Part shown: piece after piece, positions 35,031-43,345 of the stretch
How positions within the stretch are numbered: position 1 is the stretch's first letter
Layout: the number at the start of each line of letters is the position of its first letter
Assembly (NCBI RefSeq): GCF_000314895.2
Contig: NZ_CM001773.1
Location: forward strand, 1,012,489 to 1,076,488
DNA length: 64,000 nt
Source of the DNA: Providencia sneebia DSM 19967
GTDB taxonomy: Bacteria; Pseudomonadota; Gammaproteobacteria; Enterobacterales; Enterobacteriaceae
Reading direction: 5' to 3'
Made by a program: the position numbers and the translations under genes
Notes under the pieces: model-generated
Seen by the model: only the letters and a program-made list of their open reading frames with translations
Databases searched by the model: none
Told to the model about the DNA's origin: nothing

Positions 35031-35492
35031 ATGTCTAAACTTCCGTATTGTTCATTTTGTGGTAAGTCTACCGATCAGGTCAGTAAGTTAATCGCCGGCC
35101 CAAGTGTTTATATTTGTAATGAGTGTATCTCATTGTGTAACACAATCATTGATGAGGCTGATGACGTTAATTCTATTGAGAAGAAAGATTCCTTAGCTGG
35201 GCAAGTCTATTCTTTTTTCATGAATTGCAAATGTTCATTCATGGCTAGACCAATCGTTATTTCTGACGAGTTATTAATATATAGGTTTGATGTTGATAAC
35301 AAGAGGCTAACTAAGGCTATTAACTGTTTAAAGAAAGAAAAAAAGATATCAATCATTCCTGTTGCCAGTGGTATTAATGCTTATTTGTTTGGCGATCTAA
35401 CTCTCGATTCAGGAAGTGTTGAAGGGGAAGATTTAACAAGGATAAGAGTTGATATGTTAGTTAAGTCATCGACAAAAATTAAGCTGCCATAA
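35031..35492 (+). CDS. Protein with ClpX-type zinc-binding domain, no ATPase
   Basis: 153 residues. The first 40 residues copy the ClpX N-terminal zinc domain: YCSFCGKS (Cys7, Cys10), [18 protein letters not shown] (Cys29, Cys32). The rest (about 55-153) is unrelated to ClpX and unrecognised. In ClpX this domain dimerises and docks the adaptor SspB and substrates such as lambda O and MuA. A separate copy on a phage-like element could compete for adaptors or sit on ClpX; that is inferred. Good AAAGGGG site before the ATG at 35031. Confidence 0.8.
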   Translation: MSKLPYCSFCGKSTDQVSKLIAGPSVYICNECISLCNTIIDEADDVNSIEKKDSLAGQVYSFFMNCKCSFMARPIVISDELLIYRFDVDNKRLTKAINCLKKEKKISIIPVASGINAYLFGDLTLDSGSVEGEDLTRIRVDMLVKSSTKIKLP

Positions 35493-35575
35493 TAATAAAT
35501 TAATGCTGATTTAGATGTTGTTGTTTTGATTCCTTATTGTAGGATAGATGTCACCCACAATAAGGAATTACACAA

Positions 35576-35950
35576 ATGAGAATGACTAAACGTAAAAAAG
35601 AAATAATGAATTTATTTGAGGCTGATAACCTCGAATGGGTGACTAGTGAAATAGGCAGACCACCTTTTGACGTTGCTGGGGTTGCTTACATGCTTAATGG
35701 TATGGATTCTTTTGATAAGAAAAGTATTGTTGAATCAGCGCGTAGAACGCTAGATAGCATGGTTTCTGACGGGTTATTAGAAAAAGTATCAAGCTATGAA
35801 AGGCGTCAAAATCGGACTCAAGGTTCTGGTGATTCCCCTGGTGTTCGTTGCGTTGTTAGCCGATACGGTTTACCAGGGCAATGTAACCTTGTTAAGTATG
35901 AAGATAATGGGGAAGATTTTATTGAGGGTGAATGTGTTAGGGTAAGCTAA
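35576..35950 (+). CDS. Small phage-type protein, possibly winged-helix
   Basis: 124 residues. The N-terminal half (KRKKEIMNLFEADN..., then SARRTLDSMVSDGLLEKVSSYERR) has the pattern of a winged-helix DNA-binding domain. I do not recognise the family. ATG at 35576 with TAAGGA site. It lies after the zinc-finger gene by 83 bases; its end overlaps the end of the convergent OB-like gene by 14 bases. Confidence 0.6.
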   Translation: MRMTKRKKEIMNLFEADNLEWVTSEIGRPPFDVAGVAYMLNGMDSFDKKSIVESARRTLDSMVSDGLLEKVSSYERRQNRTQGSGDSPGVRCVVSRYGLPGQCNLVKYEDNGEDFIEGECVRVS

Positions 35951-36218
35951 TATCTTGCATAACTAACTGGTACCCATGCCAGTAGGAAGATCTTCCAGTA
36001 ATCGTAACTGTTTGCCCCTTTCGGCATAACATCAAACTCAATGCCCGTTCATCAAAACCTGTTATCTTCATAGGGTAATTGCTGCGTTGCTCACTCTGCA
36101 CTTCAATCATCATTGAAGCCATCACTTTATCGGTAGTTGTAACAACTCGCTGAGGGTTTTTTGTCACTATTCCGGTGACAGTCGCTATGGGGTTCAATTT
36201 TACGTTTTTCTTTATCAT
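35937..36218 (-). CDS. Small protein with likely OB fold
   Basis: 93 residues, rich in beta strands (IATVTGIVTKNPQRVVTTTDK, ASMMIEVQ, GQTVTITGRSSYWHGYQLVMQDI), a pattern typical of single-strand-binding-like OB folds. It follows TerL on the same strand by 41 bases. Phage accessory protein of unknown role; SSB-like function is a guess from the strand pattern. Confidence 0.55.
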   Translation of the reverse strand: MIKKNVKLNPIATVTGIVTKNPQRVVTTTDKVMASMMIEVQSEQRSNYPMKITGFDERALSLMLCRKGQTVTITGRSSYWHGYQLVMQDISLP

Positions 36219-36259
36219 GATTGATGCTTTAAATTTGAGTCATAAGAAAAATCAATTAG

Positions 36260-37921
36260 TTACACTCCATCAAAGGAGGCTAAACGTTCTTTTTGTTCAC
36301 CTGTTAAATTGAAAGCAAAGTCTTCATGCTCTATCTGCCATGTACCAAAACTCATTAAGAACGCAATAGCAGGGTCAATCTTATTAGCGGATTTCTTTTT
36401 ATTCGGCTTAATATTGGCGTTCGCGTCTGTTTCCATCACCACGTTAGCCATTGCCCACGCAAGCACTGGATCGCCATTGTGACGGATGATTTTACGGTTA
36501 ACGAATACCTCGGCGGATTTCGCTACAGGGCTAAATTTCATGTAGGTTTGAGGGAATGGCTCAACGTCTAGCCCTGCTCCTTGTAGCTGGGTTCTTAAGT
36601 GGGTGGCGTTCCATGTATCAAAGCCTGTGAGTTTGATATCAAAAACTTGGCTATCTCTGAGCACATCGTCACGAATGCGATCATAATCAATGCAATCTCC
36701 TGGTGTAGTTCGTAGCCAACCTGATTTAACCCATTGACGATAAATAGCCCTGTTCTTATTGGCAGGGTTCTGTAGCTGGGCTTCGGGGATATAATGGCGA
36801 GTCAGTAACAACAATTCATTATCAACGGGGAAGGTATAGCAAACGCTAGTAATGTCACCCGTAGAAGATAAATCCATGCCTGCGTAACACTCCAAGCCTT
36901 TAAGGTCAGTTTCGGCATAGTCCATTTTACAGGCTAACCATGCACCTTCACCCATCCACGGGGTTTCACCTTGACACCAGATATTAAAGCGTTTGGTTAA
37001 CATTTCCGTCCATTGTGAAGGTATGCCACGCGCCTTTTGTATCGTGTCATGCAGTGCGTCACCATCAACCGATACATTTAGATTAGGATTTGCTTTGATC
37101 CACAGGCGTTCATCATCAATTTCGCTTTCATCATCCAGCTCATAAATCAAGGCAAATAAAGATTCGTTTTGTTCTTCACCGTCAAGAATTTGGCAGCAAT
37201 AATCATAGTGCTGCTTACAGGCTGAAACAACGTTACTACCCGAGGTGGTGATCGCAAACAAAATCCCCTCGGGACGTGCCCCCATCCCTAGTTCAAGAGC
37301 AGAGTAGACCGCATTATCGGGGTGCAAATGATATTCATCGACAATCGATAAACTGGGGTTGGTTCCCTCAATGGTTGCCGCCTTTGCTGCAAGGGGCTTT
37401 AAGAGACTGTTTCGCTTTGGGTTAATGACTTTATGTTGCTGTATCGTCACCCGTTTTTTCAGGGGCTTGGATAACAGGCACATTTGACGCGCATCATCAA
37501 ACACAATACGCGCCTGATCTCGGCTCACGGCTGCGGTGTAAATATCTTGCTGCCCGTTTTCCATCACCAAAAACCAATTGGCCAGAATCGCGGCTACGGT
37601 AGATTTGGCATTTTTACGGGGAACTTGAATATAAGCACTGCGGTACTTTCTGCGCCCCGTAGCAACCACCTTGAAACCAAGAAGATTAGCAAAGGCAAAT
37701 TGCTGCCACGGTTCAAGCTCTATCGGCTTACCTCGCAAGTGCCCTTTAACGTGCGGACAGGCACGAGAGAACCCGATAAAACGCGTCACAACCTCATTAT
37801 CAAAGGTGTAAAGTGGGTTATTCAGGTCACTATAGTAGCGTTCAACCGCCTGTTTTACGCGCTTACAGGCGGCAATTTTACCGCTTTTAATGTCCTCAGC
37901 GTATTGTTCCCATGCGTTCAT
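36260..37921 (-). CDS. Phage terminase large subunit
   Basis: Packaging motor ATPase/nuclease of the HK97 type, 553 residues, apparently full length. The Walker A-like site is in QVPRKNAKSTVA, Walker B in LSIVDEYHLH; the nuclease domain begins at YAGMDLSSTGDITS. Overlaps TerS by four bases (ATGA). The frame is intact, unlike the portal and integrase, so this gene was kept while other phage genes were lost. Confidence 0.92.
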   Translation of the reverse strand: MNAWEQYAEDIKSGKIAACKRVKQAVERYYSDLNNPLYTFDNEVVTRFIGFSRACPHVKGHLRGKPIELEPWQQFAFANLLGFKVVATGRRKYRSAYIQVPRKNAKSTVAAILANWFLVMENGQQDIYTAAVSRDQARIVFDDARQMCLLSKPLKKRVTIQQHKVINPKRNSLLKPLAAKAATIEGTNPSLSIVDEYHLHPDNAVYSALELGMGARPEGILFAITTSGSNVVSACKQHYDYCCQILDGEEQNESLFALIYELDDESEIDDERLWIKANPNLNVSVDGDALHDTIQKARGIPSQWTEMLTKRFNIWCQGETPWMGEGAWLACKMDYAETDLKGLECYAGMDLSSTGDITSVCYTFPVDNELLLLTRHYIPEAQLQNPANKNRAIYRQWVKSGWLRTTPGDCIDYDRIRDDVLRDSQVFDIKLTGFDTWNATHLRTQLQGAGLDVEPFPQTYMKFSPVAKSAEVFVNRKIIRHNGDPVLAWAMANVVMETDANANIKPNKKKSANKIDPAIAFLMSFGTWQIEHEDFAFNLTGEQKERLASFDGV

Positions 37922-38271
37922 AGGCGATCTAATTCGTCCTCTTCCTCGGTTTCAATCGGATTTCTACGGCGTGAAACAGGGTCAAAGCCTAACAGCGAGG
38001 ACATTTTAATCATGATTTTTTCCGCATCTGCCTTGGCTTTTAATGAGGGGTTACTGGTGGCAGCCCCGCGAGAGCCTTCGACGGCAAAGCCCCGTAGCTC
38101 AATATCTTCAACCGCTTTTCGGTAGATACCATAGTTGACACAATACAACTCAAGGTTGCTCCAATCGGCAGGGGTCAGATCGCCACGTTCGGCAAGTTGT
38201 TTGGCTCGGGCTTTCCATTGCTGGGCTGCGATTTCATTGAGATAAACAGGGGGTTTCGGTGCTCTTGCCAT
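37918..38271 (-). CDS. Phage terminase small subunit (P27 family)
   Basis: 117 residues; DNA-recognition subunit that guides packaging to cos/pac. Helical N-terminus (LNEIAAQQWKARAKQLAERGDLTPADW) and LELYCVNYGIYRKAVEDIE are typical for the P27 family; NPSLKAKADAEKIMIKMSSLLGF ends the fold. Coupled to TerL. Confidence 0.88.
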   Translation of the reverse strand: MARAPKPPVYLNEIAAQQWKARAKQLAERGDLTPADWSNLELYCVNYGIYRKAVEDIELRGFAVEGSRGAATSNPSLKAKADAEKIMIKMSSLLGFDPVSRRRNPIETEEEDELDRL

Positions 38272-38399
38272 AATTTATTGTTTTCCTTGAAGTTACTGCT
38301 ATTGAAAAAATTGTCGTGCATAAAAATTTGAGGGGGCGCTTGGTGCCACGAGGTTGGGCGTTTGTCTTTTTTGACTCCCCCCCCCCTCTATGCACCTCT

Positions 38400-38552
38400 C
38401 TAACGATTGCGGAAGCATTCCATTAGCTCCTTATCGCGTTGTGTTTTTCGCCTCGCTGTGGGCGTTACAGAGGCTTTCTGTTGTCGTGTTCGGTACGGTT
38501 CACTGTGCTTGAGAAGCCCTTTAACTAACTGATTTATCTCATCTTCACGCAT
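38400..38552 (-). CDS. Small basic protein downstream of HNH
   Basis: 50 codons, ATG at 38552 overlapping the HNH stop (AATGCGTGA), so coupled to it: MREDEINQLVKGLLKHSEPY at the start, then a basic tail with RRKTQRDKELMECFRNR. No family recognised. It ends 129 bases before the TerS start; that gap has a C10 run (38377-38386) and may include the packaging site, since cos often lies by the terminase genes. Confidence 0.55.
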   Translation of the reverse strand: MREDEINQLVKGLLKHSEPYRTRQQKASVTPTARRKTQRDKELMECFRNR

Positions 38553-38991
38553 TTTGATTATACTCATGTACCCAATCATTACGGTGTGCTGCCTTTTCCT
38601 CTAACTTTCGATACTCACCATTCTTGCGCTTCTGCTTAGTGTCTGGATCACTCGTCACCGTTTTTCTTGAGTGACAACTTTGACATAACGCTTGATGATT
38701 GAAATCAGGCCAGAACAACACATCACTACCGCCATCAATCGGGATAATATGGTCAACAATGGTTGCTGGGGTATACACACCACGCTTGAGGCAATGCACA
38801 CATAACGGATGTAGCTTGAGATAGCGTAATCGGTACTTATCCCATGTTGGCGTATAACCACGCTCACGCCTTGAACCTCGACGACTATCTTGTAATCGTC
38901 TGGCTTCCCTTTTGTGCTCATCACATCGACCAGACTTCACACGCTGCTTACAGCCCTGATAGCTACAACGCTTTAATGGTTGCCACGCCAT
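38545..38991 (-). CDS. Phage HNH endonuclease
   Basis: 148 residues. Two zinc-type pairs and the HNH core: LHPLCVHCLKRG, IVDHIIPIDGG, NHQALCQSCHSRKT. HK97-type phages need such an HNH enzyme with TerL and TerS to cut cos ends. Its start directly follows the connector stop (TAA ATG). Confidence 0.9.
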   Translation of the reverse strand: MAWQPLKRCSYQGCKQRVKSGRCDEHKREARRLQDSRRGSRRERGYTPTWDKYRLRYLKLHPLCVHCLKRGVYTPATIVDHIIPIDGGSDVLFWPDFNHQALCQSCHSRKTVTSDPDTKQKRKNGEYRKLEEKAAHRNDWVHEYNQNA

Positions 38992-39288
38992 TTAGTACAC
39001 TCCCACATCTCGATAGGTTGACCATAGAGAATCAATAGTGAGGGGCACTTCTTTTAATCCATAACTACCCACCATCTCACGGTTCTCATAAAGCAAACTG
39101 ATATACATTAAACAGCCCACCTTGATCGCCGGAGTGAACGACAATCCATCATCAAATCGTTTACCGATATGTTGTTGGCAAACTTCCAGCGCGGCATCGG
39201 CATACACGGTTAATATGGCATCATCGTAATCATCATCGATACGGCAATGTTGCTTCATTTCCTCTAACGTGATTTCGGGCTTACTCAT
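38992..39288 (-). CDS. Phage head-tail connector (gp6-like)
   Basis: 98 residues, start ITLEEMKQHCRIDDDYDDAI, end with IDSLWSTYRDVGVY: the gp6/YqbG-like adaptor that forms a ring under the portal. Overlaps the head closure gene by eight bases. Confidence 0.85.
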   Translation of the reverse strand: MSKPEITLEEMKQHCRIDDDYDDAILTVYADAALEVCQQHIGKRFDDGLSFTPAIKVGCLMYISLLYENREMVGSYGLKEVPLTIDSLWSTYRDVGVY

Positions 39289-39619
39289 TAAATACCCCTC
39301 CCTTACAAAGCAGTTCTAATAGGGTGTGTTTTGTATCAGGGATAACCGCCACAATGCCGAATTTATCGCCAACCGTATTTAACTTGTGATAAACAATCCG
39401 GTGAGCAGTTGTAATATCGGCACGGTAACGTAACCAGATACGCACGGTTGCTTCGTTCATTTCCATGCCTGATGCCATTAACTCACGCCCACTGATCGCC
39501 TTCACTTCTGCTGAAACCGTGGCGACATTTACCCACGTAGTGATATAAGAGCCTGACGGCATTTCAGTAAGCTCTGCCCTTTGGATCGTGATGTGATGCC
39601 TTAATCGTCCTACTTTCAC
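39281..39619 (-). CDS. Phage head closure protein
   Basis: 112 residues of the SPP1 gp16 / HK97 head-closure type: VGRLRHHITIQRAE, SGRELMASGMEMNEATVRIWLRYR. Overlaps the portal end by four bases (ATGA) and connector start by eight. Confidence 0.85.
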   Translation of the reverse strand: MKVGRLRHHITIQRAELTEMPSGSYITTWVNVATVSAEVKAISGRELMASGMEMNEATVRIWLRYRADITTAHRIVYHKLNTVGDKFGIVAVIPDTKHTLLELLCKGGVFNE

Positions 39620-40617
39620 TCTTTCACCTCATCAGACTCTTTTTTAACTTCGACCGTTTGCTTCCAAGCCTGACTAAACTCATCCCCACCCTCACGCGGT
39701 GGCAACCCCTCGCGCTCACGGGCTTCATTCGGACACATCACACCGGATTTAATCGCGGTCTCATAACTTCTAAAACGCTCTGTAGGGTTAGCACGGAGTA
39801 AATCAGCCGTGTCAAATTCCACCTGATAGCGCACATTTGGTACAGGTGACGTGAGTAACAAGGCAGATTTAATTTGTTGCTCAAAGTTAGCTAACCACGG
39901 GCGCATAGTGATAGTGAGCAAAGCGCGACTAGCCTCACTAAAATTGCTGTAGGTACTGTTTGAATATTCTTGTAAAAAGATGGGGCTGATATTGAACATG
40001 CGGGCGATATCTTCAATAGTGAAACGCCTTGAAGCTAACCATTCCGCATCTTGGTTACTCATGCCTAGCTGCTCATATTCCATTCCACCCTCAAGAATCG
40101 GGGTCTTACCTGCGTTTCGTGCCCCTTTATAACGCTCAAGGGCTTCTAATGCCTTAGCTCCCTTGATGCTATCAAGCCACTCACCCGATTTAATGATCCC
40201 CGATGCCATCATGCCATCTTTCATGATGCTAGCCCCGTGACGTTGTTGGGCTAACCCTAAACCCAATGTTTCACGGCAAATAGTGACAGGGGAGCGACCT
40301 AAAAAGCCGTCGTCTGTGGCATAGCGTAAATGTAAGATTTCTTCCTGCAGATAGGTTTTTGCCTTGCCGCTATAGGGTTCGGTAATGGTGTAGCTGTATC
40401 GATGCTCGCCTAATCGATTAATGACTACCGCACTGGGTGGATAAGGGTGTATAGCTTTTGGCTGTCCGTCTTTACCCCAAGTGATCACTGCATAAGCATT
40501 CCCATTTAATAAACAATGACGCATTAAGGTACGCTTAAATTGAAAAGCGGTCTGGCAATCGTTCGGATTTTCATTGAGCAGATAGCCGAAATAGCTTGCT
40601 CCAGTTCGGATAAGCGC
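39616..40617 (-). pseudogene. Phage portal protein, 5' end deleted
   Basis: HK97-type portal. The ATG at 40524 gives 302 residues, but homologous-looking portal sequence continues upstream in frame (YLLNENPNDCQTAFQFKRTL) to about 40590, then the frame ends at a TGA near 40619. About 100 N-terminal residues of the usual 400 are lost. Conserved parts present include LLNGNAYAVI, LQEEILHLRY, FLGRSP and RFTIEDIARMFNISP. The upstream sequence is another small gene fused by a deletion. Expression from 40524 is possible, since a TAATG overlap couples it. Confidence 0.8.
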
Positions 40618-40673
40618 ATTTCATACTGATTAACACGTTCAGATAATTGGTTAAATTGTAATTTGCTGATCAT
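40524..40673 (-). CDS. Small coiled-coil frame at the portal deletion junction
   Basis: 49 codons from the ATG at 40673 after a GAGGGA site. The first 30 residues are a heptad-like helix (KLQFNQLSERVNQYEMRLSE, then LEQAISA); the last 20 are out-of-frame portal DNA, and the stop overlaps the portal ATG (TAATG). So this is probably a phage gene start joined by deletion to the portal gene. Confidence 0.5.
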   Translation of the reverse strand: MISKLQFNQLSERVNQYEMRLSELEQAISAICSMKIRTIARPLFNLSVP

Positions 40674-40676
40674 GGC

Positions 40677-40970
40677 TTATCCCTCTCTACGGTTTAATTC
40701 AAATTTTGCAGTGGTGGCGTTCTGCTGAATGCCGTTAATAATTCGAGGTAAATACATCAATAAATCACTTAACCCACTAAGATGTTCTTTCGCTTCTTCA
40801 TCGCTGAACTCTTCATCATTTAAAGCGTGGAATGTAAGTTTCCCTATTGTTCTTAATGCCAATGTTAAACCTTGTGAGGCTTCCTCTGAATTAGCCATTA
40901 CTTCCTTTAATTCATCGGTATTGAGATTATGTAGGTCATTACGGATCACTGCGTCATAAATATCAGCCAT
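40677..40970 (-). CDS. Small acidic phage protein, unrecognised
   Basis: 97 residues, helical, acidic (DAVIRNDLHNLNTDELKEVM; DEEFSDEEAKEHLSGLSDLL). ATG at 40970 with AGGG upstream. Lies three bases before the coiled-coil frame. Part of a run of short coupled genes between the division-inhibitor-like gene and the portal. Confidence 0.55.
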   Translation of the reverse strand: MADIYDAVIRNDLHNLNTDELKEVMANSEEASQGLTLALRTIGKLTFHALNDEEFSDEEAKEHLSGLSDLLMYLPRIINGIQQNATTAKFELNRREG

Positions 40971-40972
40971 TA

Positions 40973-41143
40973 TTAAGCCCTCCCTGAATAGGTGTATTCT
41001 TTGCTGAACTGGTTTGCAGACATAACGACAGGGCAGAAATACCCCACGCGAATAAAGGTGATGCGGTTAAATTGCACCGATAACACTTTCACCGTGTCGC
41101 CATTTTGATGAGTGTAGAACTCATTAGGTTGAGGGTTACGCAT
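40973..41143 (-). CDS. DUF4222-type small phage protein
   Basis: 56 residues: MRNPQPNEFYTHQNGDTVKV, then NRITFIRVGYFCPVVM. It matches the short DUF4222 proteins of lambdoid prophages as I remember them; function unknown. Its ATG overlaps the end of the gene before by eight bases, with an AGGTG site, and the next gene starts three bases on. Confidence 0.65.
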   Translation of the reverse strand: MRNPQPNEFYTHQNGDTVKVLSVQFNRITFIRVGYFCPVVMSANQFSKEYTYSGRA

Positions 41144-41360
41144 GGTTCACCTCCAGTTCATCAAGCAATTCCAGTTTTTCAGTTGCATTACCTAACAGGA
41201 CATTACAGCCAGCTATTGCCTGTGCAATCTCAGCAACACACATGCAATCATCAGCACCGTATTCAATAGCGGTTAAAATGGCTGCAATTTGGCTAACTCT
41301 GTCTCTCAGGGCTTGAAATTGAGGATGTTCCCCCATTCTTTTGATAACTTGCTTAGCCAT
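41136..41360 (-). CDS. Small phage protein, unrecognised
   Basis: 74 residues, helical: FQALRDRVSQIAAILTAIE and a cysteine pair GADDCMCVAEIAQ. Overlaps both neighbours by eight bases, so it is part of a coupled run. Family not recognised. Confidence 0.55.
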   Translation of the reverse strand: MAKQVIKRMGEHPQFQALRDRVSQIAAILTAIEYGADDCMCVAEIAQAIAGCNVLLGNATEKLELLDELEVNHA

Positions 41361-41529
41361 GAGTCACCCCCTGACGAATACGAGCGGAGAAAAGACAAGG
41401 GGAATCAGGAAGCATAGAACGGGCTTCTTGTTCGTTAGTTGCCTCAACCAAGAAATATTTAAATTGCTGGCATGAGAAAAAACGCCATAGGAATTTAGGA
41501 TGAGTTTGGGTAGACTTATACATAGCCAT
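41353..41529 (-). CDS. Icd-like host cell-division inhibitor protein
   Basis: 58 residues from the ATG at 41529 with a GAGG site: HPKFLWRFFSCQQFKYFLVE, ATNEQEARSMLP, ARIRQG. These are the marks of the Icd-like/Ash family of P1, P4 and prophages. The open frame is longer upstream (to 42186), but that part is non-coding. First gene of the small coupled run, divergent from the ribbon-helix-helix gene. Confidence 0.75.
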   Translation of the reverse strand: MAMYKSTQTHPKFLWRFFSCQQFKYFLVEATNEQEARSMLPDSPCLFSARIRQGVTHG

Positions 41530-41620
41530 AGTGTTACCTCGTATAACATTGTGGTTAAACGCCTCGGTAGTGTTAGCGCACTTCGGGGCGTTGCTATATT
41601 TATCACTTGAATCAATCAAG

Positions 41621-41700
41621 GTGTGTAGACACATTAAATTATAGTGTGTAGACAAGTCAAGGCTTTTTATTTTCTGTTTTTTGCTATAAAGTGTGTATAC
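41621..41700. promoter_or_regulatory. Three GTGTGTAGAC-type operator repeats
   Basis: Direct repeats at 41621, 41644 (both GTGTGTAGAC) and 41691 (GTGTGTATAC), 23 and 47 bases apart, in the divergent promoter region between the Icd-like gene and the ribbon-helix-helix gene. Ribbon-helix-helix dimers commonly bind such tandem sites. Confidence 0.55.
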
Positions 41701-41728
41701 ATAAATAAAAGCAATGGAACATGAATAT

Positions 41729-41911
41729 ATGTCTACAGGGAACATAAATAAAAAATCACAACTGAAAAATATCCGCTTTCCACATGAATTACTTGAAGAA
41801 ATTGACTCAAGTGTAGAACGTGAAAATTCCAACTTTTCAGCATGGGTTATCGATGCTTGTGAGAAAAAACTTAAATCAGAGAAACGTAAAACTAAGCAAT
41901 TAGGCGAATAA
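41729..41911 (+). CDS. YlcI/YnfO family ribbon-helix-helix protein
   Basis: 60 residues: KNIRFPHELLEEIDSSVERE followed by NFSAWVIDACEKKL, the beta-helix-helix pattern of RHH repressors and like the prophage YlcI/YnfO proteins of E. coli. ATG at 41729 chosen over 41714 because the family begins MxTGNxNxKS. Only plus-strand gene in the right part of the element; probably represses itself and the Icd operon. Confidence 0.75.
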   Translation: MSTGNINKKSQLKNIRFPHELLEEIDSSVERENSNFSAWVIDACEKKLKSEKRKTKQLGE

Positions 41912-42009
41912 TTAACAATCAATCCTCGCTGAACTAGGATATTGAATAAATTTGCGTTATTATCGCTATCATCATTTGTACAATGATTTATAAAGTTGTT
42001 GTTTAAAGA

Positions 42010-42036
42010 GGTAGCATTCGCAGTGCTACCTTTTTT
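42010..42036 (+). terminator. Intrinsic terminator after the RHH gene
   Basis: Stem GGTAGCA / TGCTACC with a TTCGCAG loop and T6 on the plus strand. Confidence 0.88.
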
Positions 42037-42133
42037 ATTGCCAGTAATCCGCTGATAAATATTCACTGCCGAATTTACGGTAGTGGTTAATATTTGGCTA
42101 CTTAACGCATTACGGATCAGACTTAACGTATTA

Positions 42134-43165
42134 TTAAAACCGTAGCTTACCTTGGGCATTAGGAAATACAAATAAACTATTTTCATAGCGTGATTTTAGT
42201 TGATTTCTGAAAACTTCAAGCAGGGTATCAGTAATTGGTAGCTCTAATGGATCTCCGTTCTTGGTTTTATCAATCCAAAAATATCTACCGGCTAAATTAA
42301 CTCTATCCCATTTCAGGCCAAATATTTCAGAACGCCTTAACCCTGTAAATAAAGCAACTTTAAGCGCGTCACAAACTGATATAGCCATTGTATCGAGGTT
42401 ATCTACCCCTTTAGCCCTAACAGAATCAACAGCCACCAGCCAGCGACCTAAATCATGATTTCTGATACGTTCTGTTTTTCTGGTTAAACCATGCCATTGA
42501 CGCTTAGAACTGAGAACTTTTGTAGGGGGATCGGGTAATATGGTATTACCTTCCTCGTCACGATAATGATCATGAGCGAACCGACATACAGCCCTAAGAG
42601 CACGTCCCCATAAATCAGCTTGGGCAGAGCTACCTACACCAACACCAGAGCGTAATGTGCTTTTATCAACACCAAACCAAACAGTACCTTCTGTAATTGC
42701 TTTATGGCGAAGTTCGACCCTTTCACGGGTAATGCTGGCTATTTGGTTATCAAGCCAATCACCAGAAAAATTAGTAAGTGTAGAGGTGTATTGTTTAGCG
42801 GTTTTTTCCTTGAGCCTATGCCCCCTATTAGAAATGTAATCATTTAGGGCTTGTCTCAATGTTATGGATAGCTTTTGTTTGGTTCGTTCAGCCTCGTTAG
42901 GGTTGATACCAGTTATAGCAACTTCGCCAAGCACCTCTAAGGCTTTGGCTCTGGCATTGTCTACTGTAAGTTCAGGAAAACGGCCTAGGGTAGCGCGAAT
43001 GAACTTACCTTTACGTTTACGAGAAACGCAGAAGCTTTTAATGCCGCTGGCGCCAACTCTTAACCGTAGGCCATTTACTACAGTGTCAGCATATTCAACC
43101 TGCTTACCTTGAGGGGCAGGGGGAATAGTCTCTATTTTACTTTTGGTGAATTTGAATGATTCCAT
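42134..43165 (-). pseudogene. Tyrosine-type integrase, C-terminus lost
   Basis: P4-type integrase, 343 residues instead of about 400. N-terminal DUF4102 domain (GLRLRVGASGIKSFCVSRKRKGK), SAM-like core-binding domain and the first catalytic arginine (ALFTGLRRSEIFGLKW) and lysine (DKTKNGDPLELPI) are present. After FPNAQGKLRF the frame stops; the HxxR box and the nucleophile tyrosine are missing, and no matching sequence follows in other frames. The element should not excise by itself. Beside the right attachment repeat. Confidence 0.88.
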
Positions 43166-43189
43166 TAAACCCCCAGACCAATAAACTAA

Positions 43190-43238
43190 GGTATCCTAGA
43201 AATCGTTTGGTTTTGTACTAGGATACCTATAGGATACC
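43190..43238. repeat. Arm-type repeats near right end of element
   Basis: A 22-bp copy of the left-end repeat (43217-43238, two AGGATACC 11 bases apart) and an inverted single copy GGTATCCTAG at 43190-43199, just upstream of the integrase start. Confidence 0.65.
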
Positions 43239-43345
43239 CTAGAACGGTAATTAGGGGTATTTCTAAGTAATGTAGGGTATATGGCGAATGAGTTAAATGG
43301 TTGAAATTATAAGAAAAGTATTTTTAGGTAACTTTCACACAAGAA

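Noticed and set aside
37484..38125. 213-codon plus-strand frame
   Set aside because: Antisense to terL and terS, both recognisable and coupled.
41530..42186. Long minus-strand frame (277 codons in all) upstream of the Icd-like start
   Set aside because: Only the last 58 codons look like a protein with a ribosome site; the rest covers the terminator, operators and RHH gene on the other strand.
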